Counted from the first letter of the stretch, positions 7,124 to 15,953 are shown. The stretch is 64,000 nt of DNA from Chryseobacterium sp. (GCA_031277615.1 JAITMC010000013.1:124001-188000); one strand, 5' to 3'. Program-made: numbers and translations. Notes: a model not told the origin generated them from the sequence alone.

Positions 7124-8488
7124 ATGAGAACTTACACCTACACCAGAATTTTTTTCTGTACCGTTCTGCTGTCTTGTATGCAGGCGTGCCGCTCGATCTT
7201 AGGGCTCCCTTCAGAACCCGGAAGATCTACCATGGGCGAGGTAACTCCCTCTACTGCGGAACTGAAAAATCTGCCTCTGCCCAAAGAGAAAATCGTTATC
7301 GGCGTGTACAAATTCAGAGATCAGACCGGCCAGTATAAGCCTTCTGAAAACGGAAACAACTGGAGCACTGCCGTTCCTCAGGGGACCACTACAATTCTGA
7401 TTAAAGCACTGGAAGACAGCCGGTGGTTTATCCCCATCGAAAGAGAAAATATTGCCAATCTGTTGAATGAAAGACAGATTATACGTTCTACCAGACAGGA
7501 ATACCTGAAAGATGCTGATAAAAACAGCCAGTCGCTTCCCCCGCTTCTGTATGCCGGAATTCTTCTTGAAGGCGGCGTGATTTCCTACGACAGTAATATC
7601 ATGACCGGAGGTCTCGGAGCCAGATATTTCGGAATAGGAGCCTCTACCCAATACCGTCAGGACAGGGTCACCATTTATCTGCGCGCGGTTTCTACGCTTA
7701 ACGGTGAAATTCTTAAAACCGTTTATACCTCCAAAACCATTCTTTCCACCAGTGTGAACGGCAGCTTTTTCAGGTATATTGATACTGAAAGACTGCTGGA
7801 AGCCGAAGTAGGGCTTACCCAGAACGAACCCGTACAGCTCGCTGTAACCGAAGCCATTGAAAAAGCAGTAAGATCTCTGGTTATTGAAGGGATCCGGGAT
7901 AAAATATGGGGAAAAGCTTCTGAAAACTTAAACGGTTACCAGGCAATGATCAATGAGTATAATAGAGAACAGGATCAGAATATAGGAAGAACGGTCGGAA
8001 ATAAATTTCCGGAAAATTACAGACAGAAAATGGCTGTTTTTGCCAATATCGAGGCTCATAAGGTAAAAGATGATTACGTAAACCCCAAAATGAATGTGGG
8101 TGGGAAATTAGGACTTAAATATTTTATCAGTCCCAATTTCAGCCTTGAAGCCAGCGGAAATTACTTTAGTCTGGAAAATGAAGGAATTATTAAACGAAAT
8201 TTTTTTATTCCTGAGCTCAATCTGGAATACCTGCTGTTCCCGAAATATAAATTCAGTCCATACCTCTATGCCGGATTGGGAGCGATGTTTTCAAAATATA
8301 GCCCCCAGTATAAAAGTCAGTTTGGTGGCGGTATTGAATATATGGTAGGGCATAATACTTCACTCCGGCTTTCCTCGCAGTATGATGTAGGATTTAAAGA
8401 CAACTGGGAAGGACTGGTTAACGGCAAAAGAAAAGACCAGGCTCTCCGCTTTGCTCTTGGAATCAGTTTTTACCTTGGAAACCAATAA
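7124..8488 (+). CDS. csgG: CsgG curli secretion channel with C-terminal beta-barrel-like extension
   Basis: A 454-residue outer-membrane lipoprotein; the signal peptide ends in LLSC (Cys18), with Cys22 as an alternative. Residues about 55-290 are the CsgG domain: KIVIGVYKFRDQTGQYK, WFIPIERENIANLLNERQIIR, LLYAGILLEGGVISYDSN, YFGIGASTQYRQDRV and a C-terminal helix. CsgG forms the nonameric pore for curlin export. E. coli CsgG ends at 277; here about 170 further residues look like an OmpA-type eight-stranded barrel (GGKLGLKYFISPNFSLEAS, YLYAGLGAMFS, a final strand LRFALGISFYLG). The fusion is plain; its function is unknown. It is followed 10 nt later by the lipoprotein gene. Confidence 0.9.
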   Translation: MRTYTYTRIFFCTVLLSCMQACRSILGLPSEPGRSTMGEVTPSTAELKNLPLPKEKIVIGVYKFRDQTGQYKPSENGNNWSTAVPQGTTTILIKALEDSRWFIPIERENIANLLNERQIIRSTRQEYLKDADKNSQSLPPLLYAGILLEGGVISYDSNIMTGGLGARYFGIGASTQYRQDRVTIYLRAVSTLNGEILKTVYTSKTILSTSVNGSFFRYIDTERLLEAEVGLTQNEPVQLAVTEAIEKAVRSLVIEGIRDKIWGKASENLNGYQAMINEYNREQDQNIGRTVGNKFPENYRQKMAVFANIEAHKVKDDYVNPKMNVGGKLGLKYFISPNFSLEASGNYFSLENEGIIKRNFFIPELNLEYLLFPKYKFSPYLYAGLGAMFSKYSPQYKSQFGGGIEYMVGHNTSLRLSSQYDVGFKDNWEGLVNGKRKDQALRFALGISFYLGNQ

Positions 8489-8498
8489 AACACGAATT

Positions 8499-10010
8499 AT
8501 GAAAACTTTAATAAAATTACTCAGCATATTCATCCTTGCTTTTTGTCTGTTTTCATGTGATGAAGATCTCGTAGAACAGGCTCAGACAGGAATTTTGAAA
8601 GGAAAGGTCGTAAAACGGGGAACCAATGTACCTATTCCCAATGTGAAGATTTTTACAGCTCCAACCACAGAGACCGTTTTCAGCGGAACCGACGGAACGT
8701 TCACGATTGCCGCAATGCCCGTGGGAAATTATTCTGTGAAAGCTGAGCTGTCCGGCTTTATGACGACTTTTCAGGCCGTGAACATACAAAAACAGGATCA
8801 GGTAGTTACCATAGTTTTTGAGATGGATGATGATACCTCTCTGAACTCACCACCTTCAGCACCGCAGCTGCTAAGTCCGGTAGACAATGCGGTGAACCAG
8901 CCTTTAAGTGTTGAACTCACCTGGAGCGCGGTAGATCCTGATTCCACAGATGTGTTAAAATACAGTTTGACAGTGAAAAATAATCTGAATACCAATGTTA
9001 TTCAGGTTAATGATCTGACGGCGAATCATTATACGCTTTCAGATATGAAGTTTGGTGTAAGTTACTTCTGGCAGGTGTCTGTTTCGGACGGCATTCACCC
9101 GCCAGTTTTAAGTACCGTGAGTAAGTTCACCACCAATACGGTTCCCGCCAACCGCTATCATTATGTACAGAAGCTGAACGGCAATTTTGTGATAATGTCC
9201 AGTGATGAGCAGGGAAACAGCTTTCAGTTGACAAGTCCATCGTATAACAGCTGGAGGCCCAGAAAGAATAATAATGCCGGTCTGATCGCTTTCCTGAGGA
9301 CCGAGGGTGGAAGCACTCATATCTACACCGCCAATCCGGACGGGTCAAATCCTTTTAAAGTCACTACGGTTCCTGCTGCTGGCTTTAATAATTACGAAAT
9401 GGATTTTGCCTGGAGTACGAACGGGCAGGAAATTATTTATTCAAATTTTAATAAGCTATATAGGATCAATAAAGACGGTAGCGGCCTGAATCTGGTCTAT
9501 ACAACACCCGACGGCAGCATGATCTCCGAATGTGACTGGAGCTATGACGGCAGCAAAATCGCTTTGAAAACCAATGATTACAGTGGCTATAACACGAAAA
9601 TCTATATTATTGATATGACAGGGAATGTATTGAAAACTGTTTTGTCAGGCTCAATGGGAGCAGCTGGCGGGCTGAATTTTTCTGTAGACGGGCAGATGCT
9701 TCTGTTTACCAGAGACCTTTCAGGATATCAGGACGGTAGCGGTAATTACCGGCAGCTGGATGCTGACATCTTTATCTACCATCTTGTCAGTGATACCATG
9801 TTCGACATCTCTTCAGAAAGCGAAAAACCGATGGGTACCAACGATCTGGACCCAAGATTTTCTCCGAATAATGCACAGGTCATTTTTATGAATACCTCCA
9901 ACGATAATATCTCACAGAAAAATATCATGGTGATTGATCTCAATTCGTCAATGACCGATCTTTCAAGAGCGACTCTGTTCAGTAATGGAGAGATGCCGGA
10001 TTATGAATAG
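8499..10010 (+). CDS. lipoprotein with carboxypeptidase-like, FnIII and TolB-like propeller domains
   Basis: The start chosen is the ATG at 8499, giving 503 residues and a clean signal peptide with lipobox (CLFSC); an upstream in-frame start at 8451 would overlap csgG. The order of domains is: carboxypeptidase regulatory-like beta-sandwich (about 25-105, GTFTIAAMPVGNYSVKAEL), a fibronectin type III-like domain (about 115-210, PSAPQLLSPVDNAVN, YFWQVSVSDG), and a WD40/PD40 TolB-type beta-propeller (about 220-500, with repeats such as IYTANPDGSNPFKVT and WSTNGQEIIYS). It ends the curli operon and could anchor or monitor fibres at the surface, but that is inference. Confidence 0.8.
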   Translation: MKTLIKLLSIFILAFCLFSCDEDLVEQAQTGILKGKVVKRGTNVPIPNVKIFTAPTTETVFSGTDGTFTIAAMPVGNYSVKAELSGFMTTFQAVNIQKQDQVVTIVFEMDDDTSLNSPPSAPQLLSPVDNAVNQPLSVELTWSAVDPDSTDVLKYSLTVKNNLNTNVIQVNDLTANHYTLSDMKFGVSYFWQVSVSDGIHPPVLSTVSKFTTNTVPANRYHYVQKLNGNFVIMSSDEQGNSFQLTSPSYNSWRPRKNNNAGLIAFLRTEGGSTHIYTANPDGSNPFKVTTVPAAGFNNYEMDFAWSTNGQEIIYSNFNKLYRINKDGSGLNLVYTTPDGSMISECDWSYDGSKIALKTNDYSGYNTKIYIIDMTGNVLKTVLSGSMGAAGGLNFSVDGQMLLFTRDLSGYQDGSGNYRQLDADIFIYHLVSDTMFDISSESEKPMGTNDLDPRFSPNNAQVIFMNTSNDNISQKNIMVIDLNSSMTDLSRATLFSNGEMPDYE

Positions 10011-10024
10011 ATGGTTGTATTGAC

Positions 10025-10095
10025 AGATAGATATAGACGGATAGATGATAGACGGATAGATAATAGACGGAAAGCACGTATCTATCTATTATCTC
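10025..10095. repeat. 15-bp tandem repeat and inverted simple-sequence tract
   Basis: TAGACGG recurs at 10034, 10049 and 10064 (15-bp period) inside a GATAGATGA-rich tract, and the end of the tract pairs with TATCTATTATCT just downstream, so it could also fold. Related GATAGA/GATGATAGA tracts occur after other genes near 19981-20050, 57147-57165 and 62171-62205. Confidence 0.6.
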
Positions 10096-10160
10096 TACTC
10101 TCAAAATTTGGTTACCCAATTTAATATTAACATCAAAAGTTCCCAGTCCTTATAAAAGAA

Positions 10161-10190
10161 AAATTCCAGGCCGTGAGGTCTGGAATTTTT
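10161..10190. terminator. bidirectional terminator between curli operon and LuxR gene
   Basis: AAATTCCAG (10161-10169) pairs with CTGGAATTT (10180-10188), around a short GC-rich top, with A- and T-runs on the two sides. It separates convergent transcripts. Confidence 0.75.
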
Positions 10191-10207
10191 CAGTTAATCG
10201 AAATGGG

Positions 10208-10855
10208 CTAATCAATAATGTGGTTTTCTAAGGCGTATTTTACGATTCCCACGGAATTTTTTACATTCAGTTTGAGGAGAATTCTTTTCCGGTGGGTTTC
10301 TACGGTATTGATGCTGATGAATAATTTTTCGGAAATGTCTTTGCTGCTCAGTCCGTCGCAGATCAGTTTCAGAATTTCTATTTCCCTGCGGGTAAGAGGT
10401 CCCTTAATGAGCCGGCTGGGCCGGCCTTCACTGCTGATGAAACTTATCATTCTTTCTTTGGCACAGTCGCAGATGTAGATTTCATTCAAAAGAAGTGCAT
10501 TGATTGATTTCAGGAACTCGTCGTATTTGCTGTTTTTGTCGAGATAGCTTTTTATGCCTTTGTTAAAAAGTTTCCGGATGTCGATCACTTCATAATTATT
10601 GCCGATTACAATAATTTTGATTCTATTGTTGTTGGCGGTAACATCTTCTACGAATTTGAAAATATCCGTAAGCATCAGCATATTGGAGCTGATGACCAGG
10701 ATTTCCGGAGGTTCATCTTTAAGGTGCTCAAATAAAGGTTCAAAAGAATTACAAACGTCAATGGAATTAAAAATCTGGCTCTGAGAGAGCAGTTCTGATA
10801 AACTTTCAGTATACAGTACCGGTTCATCAAAAATGGTTAATCTTGGTTTCATCAT
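10208..10855 (-). CDS. LuxR-family transcriptional regulator with degenerate receiver, near curli
   Basis: A 215-residue protein with an N-terminal receiver-like domain (1-125) and a C-terminal LuxR/FixJ helix-turn-helix (about 150-212: PLTRREIEILKLICDGLSSKDISEKLFISINTVETHRKRI). The phospho-acceptor position, in the ILVISSNM strand, is Ser56 rather than Asp, so it is probably not a classical response regulator. CsgD, the curli activator of enterobacteria, has the same layout and also an atypical receiver; this gene is convergent with the curli operon and is the natural candidate regulator, but it is not shown to be CsgD. Confidence 0.85.
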   Translation of the reverse strand: MMKPRLTIFDEPVLYTESLSELLSQSQIFNSIDVCNSFEPLFEHLKDEPPEILVISSNMLMLTDIFKFVEDVTANNNRIKIIVIGNNYEVIDIRKLFNKGIKSYLDKNSKYDEFLKSINALLLNEIYICDCAKERMISFISSEGRPSRLIKGPLTRREIEILKLICDGLSSKDISEKLFISINTVETHRKRILLKLNVKNSVGIVKYALENHIID

Positions 10856-11080
10856 GATCAGTTTTGTTTATATAAAAATAGGAAAAATTCTTTATATTTT
10901 AAACAAAATTGATAAATAATTATAATTTTTTACATTAATTATGATGATAAAATGAATTTTTTATTGATTATTTGTTAAATAATTCTCTTTGTGTTGATTT
11001 TTAAATTGAAAAATTAGAATTATTGCTATTGAATTTTAGTATTGATGGTACTTTGGGAAAATGTATTTCAGATGAAGTAT

Positions 11081-11551
11081 TTATTTAATTAACGTAATGG
11101 GGATATGATGCACCGGAAAATTAACGGCCCTGGCGATGAAGCAGAACTCATGGGCTTTCCTGTGAAGGTTTTCTGCTGTCTCTATCATGGATTCTTCAGC
11201 TACTTTTACAGTAGGATGGAGGGTTACAGAAGTGAAATGCCCTGCTCCGTCTGCTGTTTCTGTCATCATTCCGGTAGCTTCGTCTGTGTAATCAGTAACA
11301 ATGACGCCTGCTTCAGAGCAGAAATGAAGATACCATAGCATATGGCATGAAGAAAGAGAGGAGAGGAGCATTTCTTCAGGGTTGTATTTGGTCTTATCCC
11401 CACGGAATGCCGGATCAGAAGAACCTTCAATTGGCATTTTGCCCTCTGCGGAAATTGTGTGGCTCCGTTCATAATTCCTGTAGCTGCTGGTTCCGGTTCC
11501 TTTGTTGCCGGTCCATTGAATGGTCGTTTTATAATGGTGTTCTCTGCTCAT
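11081..11551 (-). CDS. OsmC family protein (peroxiredoxin-like)
   Basis: A 156-residue protein when started at the ATG at 11551; an upstream ATG at 11638 would add 29 residues unlike the family. OsmC signatures are KYNPEEMLLSSLSSCHM (Cys69) and HEFCFIARAVNFPV (Cys137), the paired cysteines that reduce organic hydroperoxides. The middle Ohr/YhfA-type strand pattern (SVTLHPTVKV) is present. It is a lone gene, between the LuxR regulator (divided by 225 AT-rich bases) and a 660-base spacer. Confidence 0.88.
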   Translation of the reverse strand: MSREHHYKTTIQWTGNKGTGTSSYRNYERSHTISAEGKMPIEGSSDPAFRGDKTKYNPEEMLLSSLSSCHMLWYLHFCSEAGVIVTDYTDEATGMMTETADGAGHFTSVTLHPTVKVAEESMIETAENLHRKAHEFCFIARAVNFPVHHIPITLIK

Positions 11552-11850
11552 AGGTGTAAATAAAAAAGTATCTGTTAAATTTAGGCAAATACTTTCCATA
11601 ATCCGGATATGACACTTATTAATTCCTAATCTGTTCATATTGTAATATTTTATTTCAGAGGTAACTTTAGACCTATAAACACTTTTAGACAGTCATAAGC
11701 TTAGATAAGGAGAGTATTTATGATCTTCAACAGTTTGCAGATGAGTCTCAGAATTAGAAAAACTTAAATTCGTAGAGACCAACAGAGATGAAAATAACCG
11801 AATGTTTTTTTGATTAAGGTTCAATAGACTAAAATAGGTTGTGTTTAATT

Positions 11851-12083
11851 GACTTAGGAAGCAGGAGCGTTAATAAAATTGAGATTGAATCCGTTAAAAA
11901 ATTTCCACTGTTTGAGCATGGGTGGAATTTAGAGCTGAAAAAGAACCGTATGATTCCATGCGAGTTTGGAAATTTTAGGAGTCAATGTCAATTTTTAGCG
12001 GATGATTCCAGTCTTGAATTTTTGGATACTTTTTTTTGACTCCGTCGAATCTTCGATTTCAAGAAAAAAGTATTGACGATAAG
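11851..12083 (+). repeat. dispersed ~200-bp repeat, copy 1 (with terminal hairpin)
   Basis: This stretch is about 85-90% identical (by eye) to 55031-55245. Both copies keep the same open frame (translating as ...KIEIESVKKFPLFEHG... and ...RMIPCEFGNFR..., about 60 residues) and end with a hairpin formed by GATACTTTTTTT and AAAAAAGTAT. Copy 1 has 22 extra bases in the hairpin loop. The rest of 11640-12170 holds nothing else recognisable. Confidence 0.8.
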
Positions 12084-12170
12084 AAAAAAAATAATTTATG
12101 ATCATCTATTTCTATGTTCTATCTGCCTATATGGAAAAATAGTTTTAGCTGATTTATCCTGATGCGTAAT

Positions 12171-12197
12171 AAAAAAACCTCCGGAAAAAACCGGAGG
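12171..12197 (-). terminator. intrinsic terminator of RNase G gene
   Basis: On the minus strand CCTCCGG (12197-12191), loop TTTTTT, CCGGAGG (12184-12178), then seven T (12177-12171). It lies 15 nt after the stop codon of the RNase G gene. Confidence 0.9.
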
Positions 12198-12211
12198 CTT
12201 GAAATTTTGTC

Positions 12212-13771
12212 TTAATTAGAAAACTCTATCAGTTCTTCTTTTTTGGAATTGTAGATTTTGTATTCTAAATATTTAAAAGAATCTCTTGGGATGATGGTTA
12301 CCCATTTTTTATACTTCATAAACCATTTCATCTGGATACTTTTAATGCCTTTGGTAAGGTAGGCTTCCACGAATGGATGTACATGCAGGTAGATTTTTCC
12401 TTTCTCTTTCTGCAGGATGCTTCTGAGGGTTTCTCCCATTCTTTCCACGATCACGATCGGAGCTACGATTTCTCCGTCTTTGTTCGGGTTTTCTTCTTTG
12501 GTTTCGATCTGTTTTTCCGGGCGGTTTCTTTGTCTGGTAATCTGGATCAGACCGAATTTGCTCGGAGGAAGAATTTTATGACGGGCTTTGTCGCGCTTCA
12601 TTTCTTCTTTCAGGTGTTCGTACAGATCTTTTCTGTGTTCCGGGTTGGGCATATCGATGAAGTCGATAACGATGATTCCACCCATGTCACGGAGACGAAG
12701 CTGTCTGGCAATTTCTGTAGCTGCCATTTTGTTTACTTTCAGAGCGTGCTCTTTATTCACGGCGGTTCCGGTAGTGATATTGTTTCCGGAATTCACGTCC
12801 ACCACGTGGAGAGCTTCTGTGTGTTCAATAACGAGGTAAGCACCTTTTGAGCTTGGAATGTTTACGTGTTTTCCGAAGCTCTGCTTAAGTTGTTTTTCAA
12901 CGTTGTAATATTCCAGAAGAGGAATATGGGAATCATAAAACTGGACAATATTCTTTCTTTCGGGAGCGATAATCTCCACATAGTTTTTCATTTCGCTCAC
13001 CATCTGTTCATCATCACAGATGATATTCACGAAATCCTGATTGAAATTGTCTCTTAAAATAGCTGAAGCTTTGTCTTCTTCGCTTAAAACTTTAGACGGA
13101 ACTTTATTTTTCTGGATATTTTTAAAAGTGCTTTCCCACTTCTGAATCAGCTGATTCATATCATTGTGGAGGTCGGCTACTTTTTTTCCTTCCGCTACGG
13201 TTCGGATGATCACTCCGAAACCTTCAGGCTTTATACTGTCGATCAGGGTTCTGAGTCTTTCTTTTTCTTCCGTGGTCTTGATCTTCTTAGAGATAGAAAC
13301 CTTGTTGTCGAAAGGGATCAGTACCAGAAAACGTCCTGTAAGGGAAACCTGGGTAGAGATTCTGGGCCCTTTGGTAGAAATAGGTTCTTTGGTAATCTGA
13401 AGCAGAACCAGATCATCTTTTGCAATGACTTTGTCTACGGTTCCGTTTTTGTCTATTTCGGGCTGAATCTCGAAATTTTTTAAGCTTGAAGTGCTTTGTT
13501 TTTTAGAAATCGTATCTTTTAAAAACTTTCTGTATGTAAGATACTGCGGGCCCAGATCCTGATAATGCAGAAATGCATCCTTATCATATCCGATGTTGAC
13601 GAATGCCGCATTCAGATTGGGGGCCAGTTTTTTTACTCTTCCTATAAACAGATCTCCAACTATAAAATCGCTTTTGTCCTCTTGCTCATGAAGTTCACAT
13701 AGTCTTCCGTCTTCCAGCAGTGCAATCTTTGTAAGATCATCTTCATGCGAAACGATGAGTTCTTTCTTCAT
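12212..13771 (-). CDS. rng: ribonuclease G / E family endoribonuclease
   Basis: A 519-residue RNase E/G family protein, the length of RNase G rather than the longer RNase E. The S1 RNA-binding domain begins near residue 37 (IVGDLFIGRVKKLAPNLNAAF). The DNase I-like catalytic part carries the metal-binding aspartates in HVVDVNSG (Asp325) and IIVIDFIDM (Asp370). Such enzymes cut single-stranded AU-rich RNA, trimming rRNA and turning over mRNA. It lies downstream of the HU gene and the small basic-protein gene, with a terminator hairpin between. Confidence 0.93.
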   Translation of the reverse strand: MKKELIVSHEDDLTKIALLEDGRLCELHEQEDKSDFIVGDLFIGRVKKLAPNLNAAFVNIGYDKDAFLHYQDLGPQYLTYRKFLKDTISKKQSTSSLKNFEIQPEIDKNGTVDKVIAKDDLVLLQITKEPISTKGPRISTQVSLTGRFLVLIPFDNKVSISKKIKTTEEKERLRTLIDSIKPEGFGVIIRTVAEGKKVADLHNDMNQLIQKWESTFKNIQKNKVPSKVLSEEDKASAILRDNFNQDFVNIICDDEQMVSEMKNYVEIIAPERKNIVQFYDSHIPLLEYYNVEKQLKQSFGKHVNIPSSKGAYLVIEHTEALHVVDVNSGNNITTGTAVNKEHALKVNKMAATEIARQLRLRDMGGIIVIDFIDMPNPEHRKDLYEHLKEEMKRDKARHKILPPSKFGLIQITRQRNRPEKQIETKEENPNKDGEIVAPIVIVERMGETLRSILQKEKGKIYLHVHPFVEAYLTKGIKSIQMKWFMKYKKWVTIIPRDSFKYLEYKIYNSKKEELIEFSN

Positions 13772-13929
13772 TTTATTCTGATAATAAGGTTAAGATGGTA
13801 GGAAACTGGGGTGTTTTTTTGCCGGTCATAGTATTATAAATATAAGAATTTAGAATGAAATCTCAATATTTTTTTGAAAATACCGGAAACAGCCTGTTTT
13901 CCTGAGGAATCTTATAGTTGCAAACAAAA

Positions 13930-13972
13930 ATATAGTCGGTGAACTTTAAAAAATTAAAACCACCAACTATAT
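13930..13972 (-). terminator. terminator of the HU/small-protein transcript
   Basis: On the minus strand a 12-bp stem (ATATAGTTGGTG with CACCGACTATAT, one U-G wobble) has an 18-nt loop and is followed by TTTTTG. On the plus strand the same pair is a C-A mismatch, so it favours the minus strand. Confidence 0.65.
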
Positions 13973-14002
13973 TATTATATTGTAAATCTCGAGAAAAAGA
14001 GA

Positions 14003-14092
14003 TTATTTTTTCTTATGTCTGTTCGCTCTTCTTCTTTTCTTTCTCTTGTGAGTTGCAACCTTGTGTCTTTTTCTTTTCTTTCCGCTTGGCAT
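14003..14092 (-). CDS. 29-residue extremely basic protein (candidate ribosomal-type peptide)
   Basis: ATG at 14092-14090 to TAA at 14005-14003 gives 29 residues, starting MPSGKKRKRHKVATHKRKK and ending RHKKK; 18 of 29 are Lys or Arg, with three His and no acidic residue. It lies 43 nt after the HU stop and before a terminator. Near-identical short peptides next to HU-type genes are, from memory, widespread in Bacteroidota. It resembles small ribosomal peptides (bTHX-like); the Flavobacterium ribosome structure added a protein named bL38, which this might be, but I cannot confirm it. Confidence 0.7.
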   Translation of the reverse strand: MPSGKKRKRHKVATHKRKKRRRANRHKKK

Positions 14093-14135
14093 AATTTTAA
14101 TTTTTTAGTAACTAGTTAATATTCAGTTAATGTTC

Positions 14136-14426
14136 TTATTTTACTGCAACTTTAGTCTTTACTTTCTCTACAAAAGATTTTGAAGGCTTGAAAGCTGGGA
14201 TGTTGTGAGCAGGAATCTCGATTGCAGTGTTCTTAGAAATATTTCTTCCTGTTTTAGCAGCTCTTGTTTTAATGATAAAAGATCCAAAACCTCTCAGATA
14301 AACGTTATCTCCATTATACATAGAAGTTCTGATCTCCTGCATAAAAGCTTCTACAACTTTCTGTGTTTCATTCTTTTCTGTTCCCAACTTATTTGAGATG
14401 GTGTTTACCAATTCTGCCTTTGTCAT
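14136..14426 (-). CDS. HU family DNA-binding protein
   Basis: A 96-residue histone-like protein. The family pattern is complete: N-terminal helices TKAELVNTISNKLGTEKNETQKVVEAF, then the beta arm with VYLRGFGSFIIKTRAAKTGRNISK and the intercalating-Pro region PAHNIPAFKPSKSF. HU/IHF dimers bend and compact DNA. It has a strong consensus promoter upstream and is followed by the 29-residue basic protein gene on the same strand. Confidence 0.95.
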   Translation of the reverse strand: MTKAELVNTISNKLGTEKNETQKVVEAFMQEIRTSMYNGDNVYLRGFGSFIIKTRAAKTGRNISKNTAIEIPAHNIPAFKPSKSFVEKVKTKVAVK

Positions 14427-14456
14427 TTCCTTTTTTAATTTTAAATTTTAGGTGTG

Positions 14457-14489
14457 CAAATTTAGTTAAAAAAATTGAATACTAGCAAA
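14457..14489 (-). promoter_or_regulatory. consensus Bacteroidota promoter of the HU gene
   Basis: On the minus strand TTTG (14489-14486), 21 bases, then TAAATTTG (14464-14457). This is a full match to the Bacteroidota sigma-ABfr type -33/-7 consensus, about 30 bases before the HU start codon. Confidence 0.75.
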
Positions 14490-14565
14490 TTAGTGGCAAA
14501 ATATTTTTTGTTGGGATGGTAGAGTTTTAATGTTTACGTTATATTAATATTACGTTAAGTTATCT

Positions 14566-15237
14566 TTACATGCTGGAATTATAGTAGCCGTTTTCCACAC
14601 AGAAGCGGATCAGATGAAGCTTGGTTTTCAGTCCCAGCTTTTCCGTAAGCCTGTTGATATAGGTGTCTATCGTTCTTGTGCTCAGGTTCAGTTGTTCTCC
14701 GATCTCTTTATTACTGAAGCCTTCATAACAGAATTTCATCAGTTGAATTTCAGTAGGGGTAAGTTCCTCCTGGCCTTTTTTCTGTCTTTCCATATAATCC
14801 TGCACGGCCAGGGGCTGCTGCTCCCATTCTTTGGAATAGGCTTCATAGTCAAACTCCTCAGAACCCGTACTTCCTTTAATAATATCCTTGATGATATTGC
14901 TCTGTTTCTGGCAGTAATAAATATTCGGAATTTTGGCAAGAATTTCCGCCATATCCTCCTGGTAGGTGTTGGAATAGGTGATGATTGGCGTTTCCGTATT
15001 GTTTTTTCTGATGTATTTGATAGCTTCAATCCCGCTTAATACCGGCATAAAAAGTTCAATAATGAACACATCTTCCTGTCTTCTGTAGATTCTGTTCACG
15101 AGTTCGTGCCCGTTGTTACAGTCATTCAGAAGCATATAGAAAGGATTCTCCATCAGCGTTTTGATCATTATTTTCTTGAAATAAAAATCACTGTCAGCTA
15201 TAGAGAAACGCACAGTATTAGATAAAATTTTACTCAT
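14566..15237 (-). CDS. LuxR-family regulator with Glu in place of phospho-Asp, divergent from T6SS genes
   Basis: A 223-residue protein: receiver domain (1-130) and LuxR/FixJ helix-turn-helix (about 160-220: LTPTEIQLMKFCYEGFSNKEIGEQLNLSTRTIDTYINRL). In the receiver the acceptor strand reads VFIIELFMPVLSG, so the Asp is Glu61, which may mimic the phosphorylated state; the following MPVLSG motif is intact. It is divergent from the tssO genes, and is the likely controller of the T6SS promoters described at the three tssD genes, though no binding has been shown. Confidence 0.85.
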   Translation of the reverse strand: MSKILSNTVRFSIADSDFYFKKIMIKTLMENPFYMLLNDCNNGHELVNRIYRRQEDVFIIELFMPVLSGIEAIKYIRKNNTETPIITYSNTYQEDMAEILAKIPNIYYCQKQSNIIKDIIKGSTGSEEFDYEAYSKEWEQQPLAVQDYMERQKKGQEELTPTEIQLMKFCYEGFSNKEIGEQLNLSTRTIDTYINRLTEKLGLKTKLHLIRFCVENGYYNSSM

Positions 15238-15416
15238 CTTTAATATCGATTTGGCCTGTGATATTTAAAATTCAGAGGCCTAATTTATGAAAAACTTATG
15301 AAAGTGAAAATTAATCTTAATTTAATTCTGAACACCACCGGAATAAGGCAGGGAAAATAGATGTTGTGCAGGAATTTTTTTTTTTATATTTTCACAGGCC
15401 AAACAAATCGCAAATT

Positions 15417-15953
15417 ATGTCTTCTAACAGGGAAAAAAAATTAAACAAATCGGACGTCAGAATGGGCATTTGGAAGTTCATTCTATCTTTTGCCGTTCTT
15501 TCGGTAGTGTCCTTTCTATGTCTGTACCTCTTCTTTCAGAGCTATGAAGCCCAGAGAGCCGGTATCGAGAAAGATGCCCGGGCGTATACTGCGTTGATGG
15601 AAAGGCATGATCAGCTTAATGATGCTTTTAAAGAAATTTATGAGAAAATGGGACAGCATGATGTTAATAAAGTGAGTAATGATGATTTTCTCAGAACAAG
15701 TATCCTAGACAGGATGCAGGATGCAAAAAATGTGATGCAGAAGGACAGTGCAGGAAGCTTTAAACACTATGCAGTACTTTTGAAGCAGATCAATCCCATG
15801 CTTACTCTGAAAAAAGAAATTATCATGCAGGAAAATAAAAAGAATGGTTTGAGCAATGAGTTAAATAACTGTATGGGAAAAACCGGAATACTGGACAGGG
15901 AGCTGCAGAGGGACCCTTCAAGGAATTTTGAAGCAGCCAGAAGAAGAAGATAA
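15417..15953 (+). CDS. tssO: TssO-like T6SS transmembrane protein, copy 1
   Basis: The start is taken at the ATG at 15417 (178 residues); an upstream ATG at 15366 adds 17 residues that precede a charged stretch. There is one transmembrane helix (about residues 19-39, FILSFAVLSVVSFLCLYLFF), and the remainder is a charged, helical periplasmic part. This shape and position match TssO, a T6SS-iii membrane-complex subunit of Bacteroidota. It is followed by a second protein of the same form. Recognition rests on size, topology and context rather than on a strong motif. Confidence 0.65.
   Translation: MSSNREKKLNKSDVRMGIWKFILSFAVLSVVSFLCLYLFFQSYEAQRAGIEKDARAYTALMERHDQLNDAFKEIYEKMGQHDVNKVSNDDFLRTSILDRMQDAKNVMQKDSAGSFKHYAVLLKQINPMLTLKKEIIMQENKKNGLSNELNNCMGKTGILDRELQRDPSRNFEAARRRR

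Noticed and set aside
11839-12039. A protein-coding gene over the 200-bp repeat
   Set aside because: The copy at 55031 has no usable start codon, so it is treated as a repeat with unresolved coding potential.
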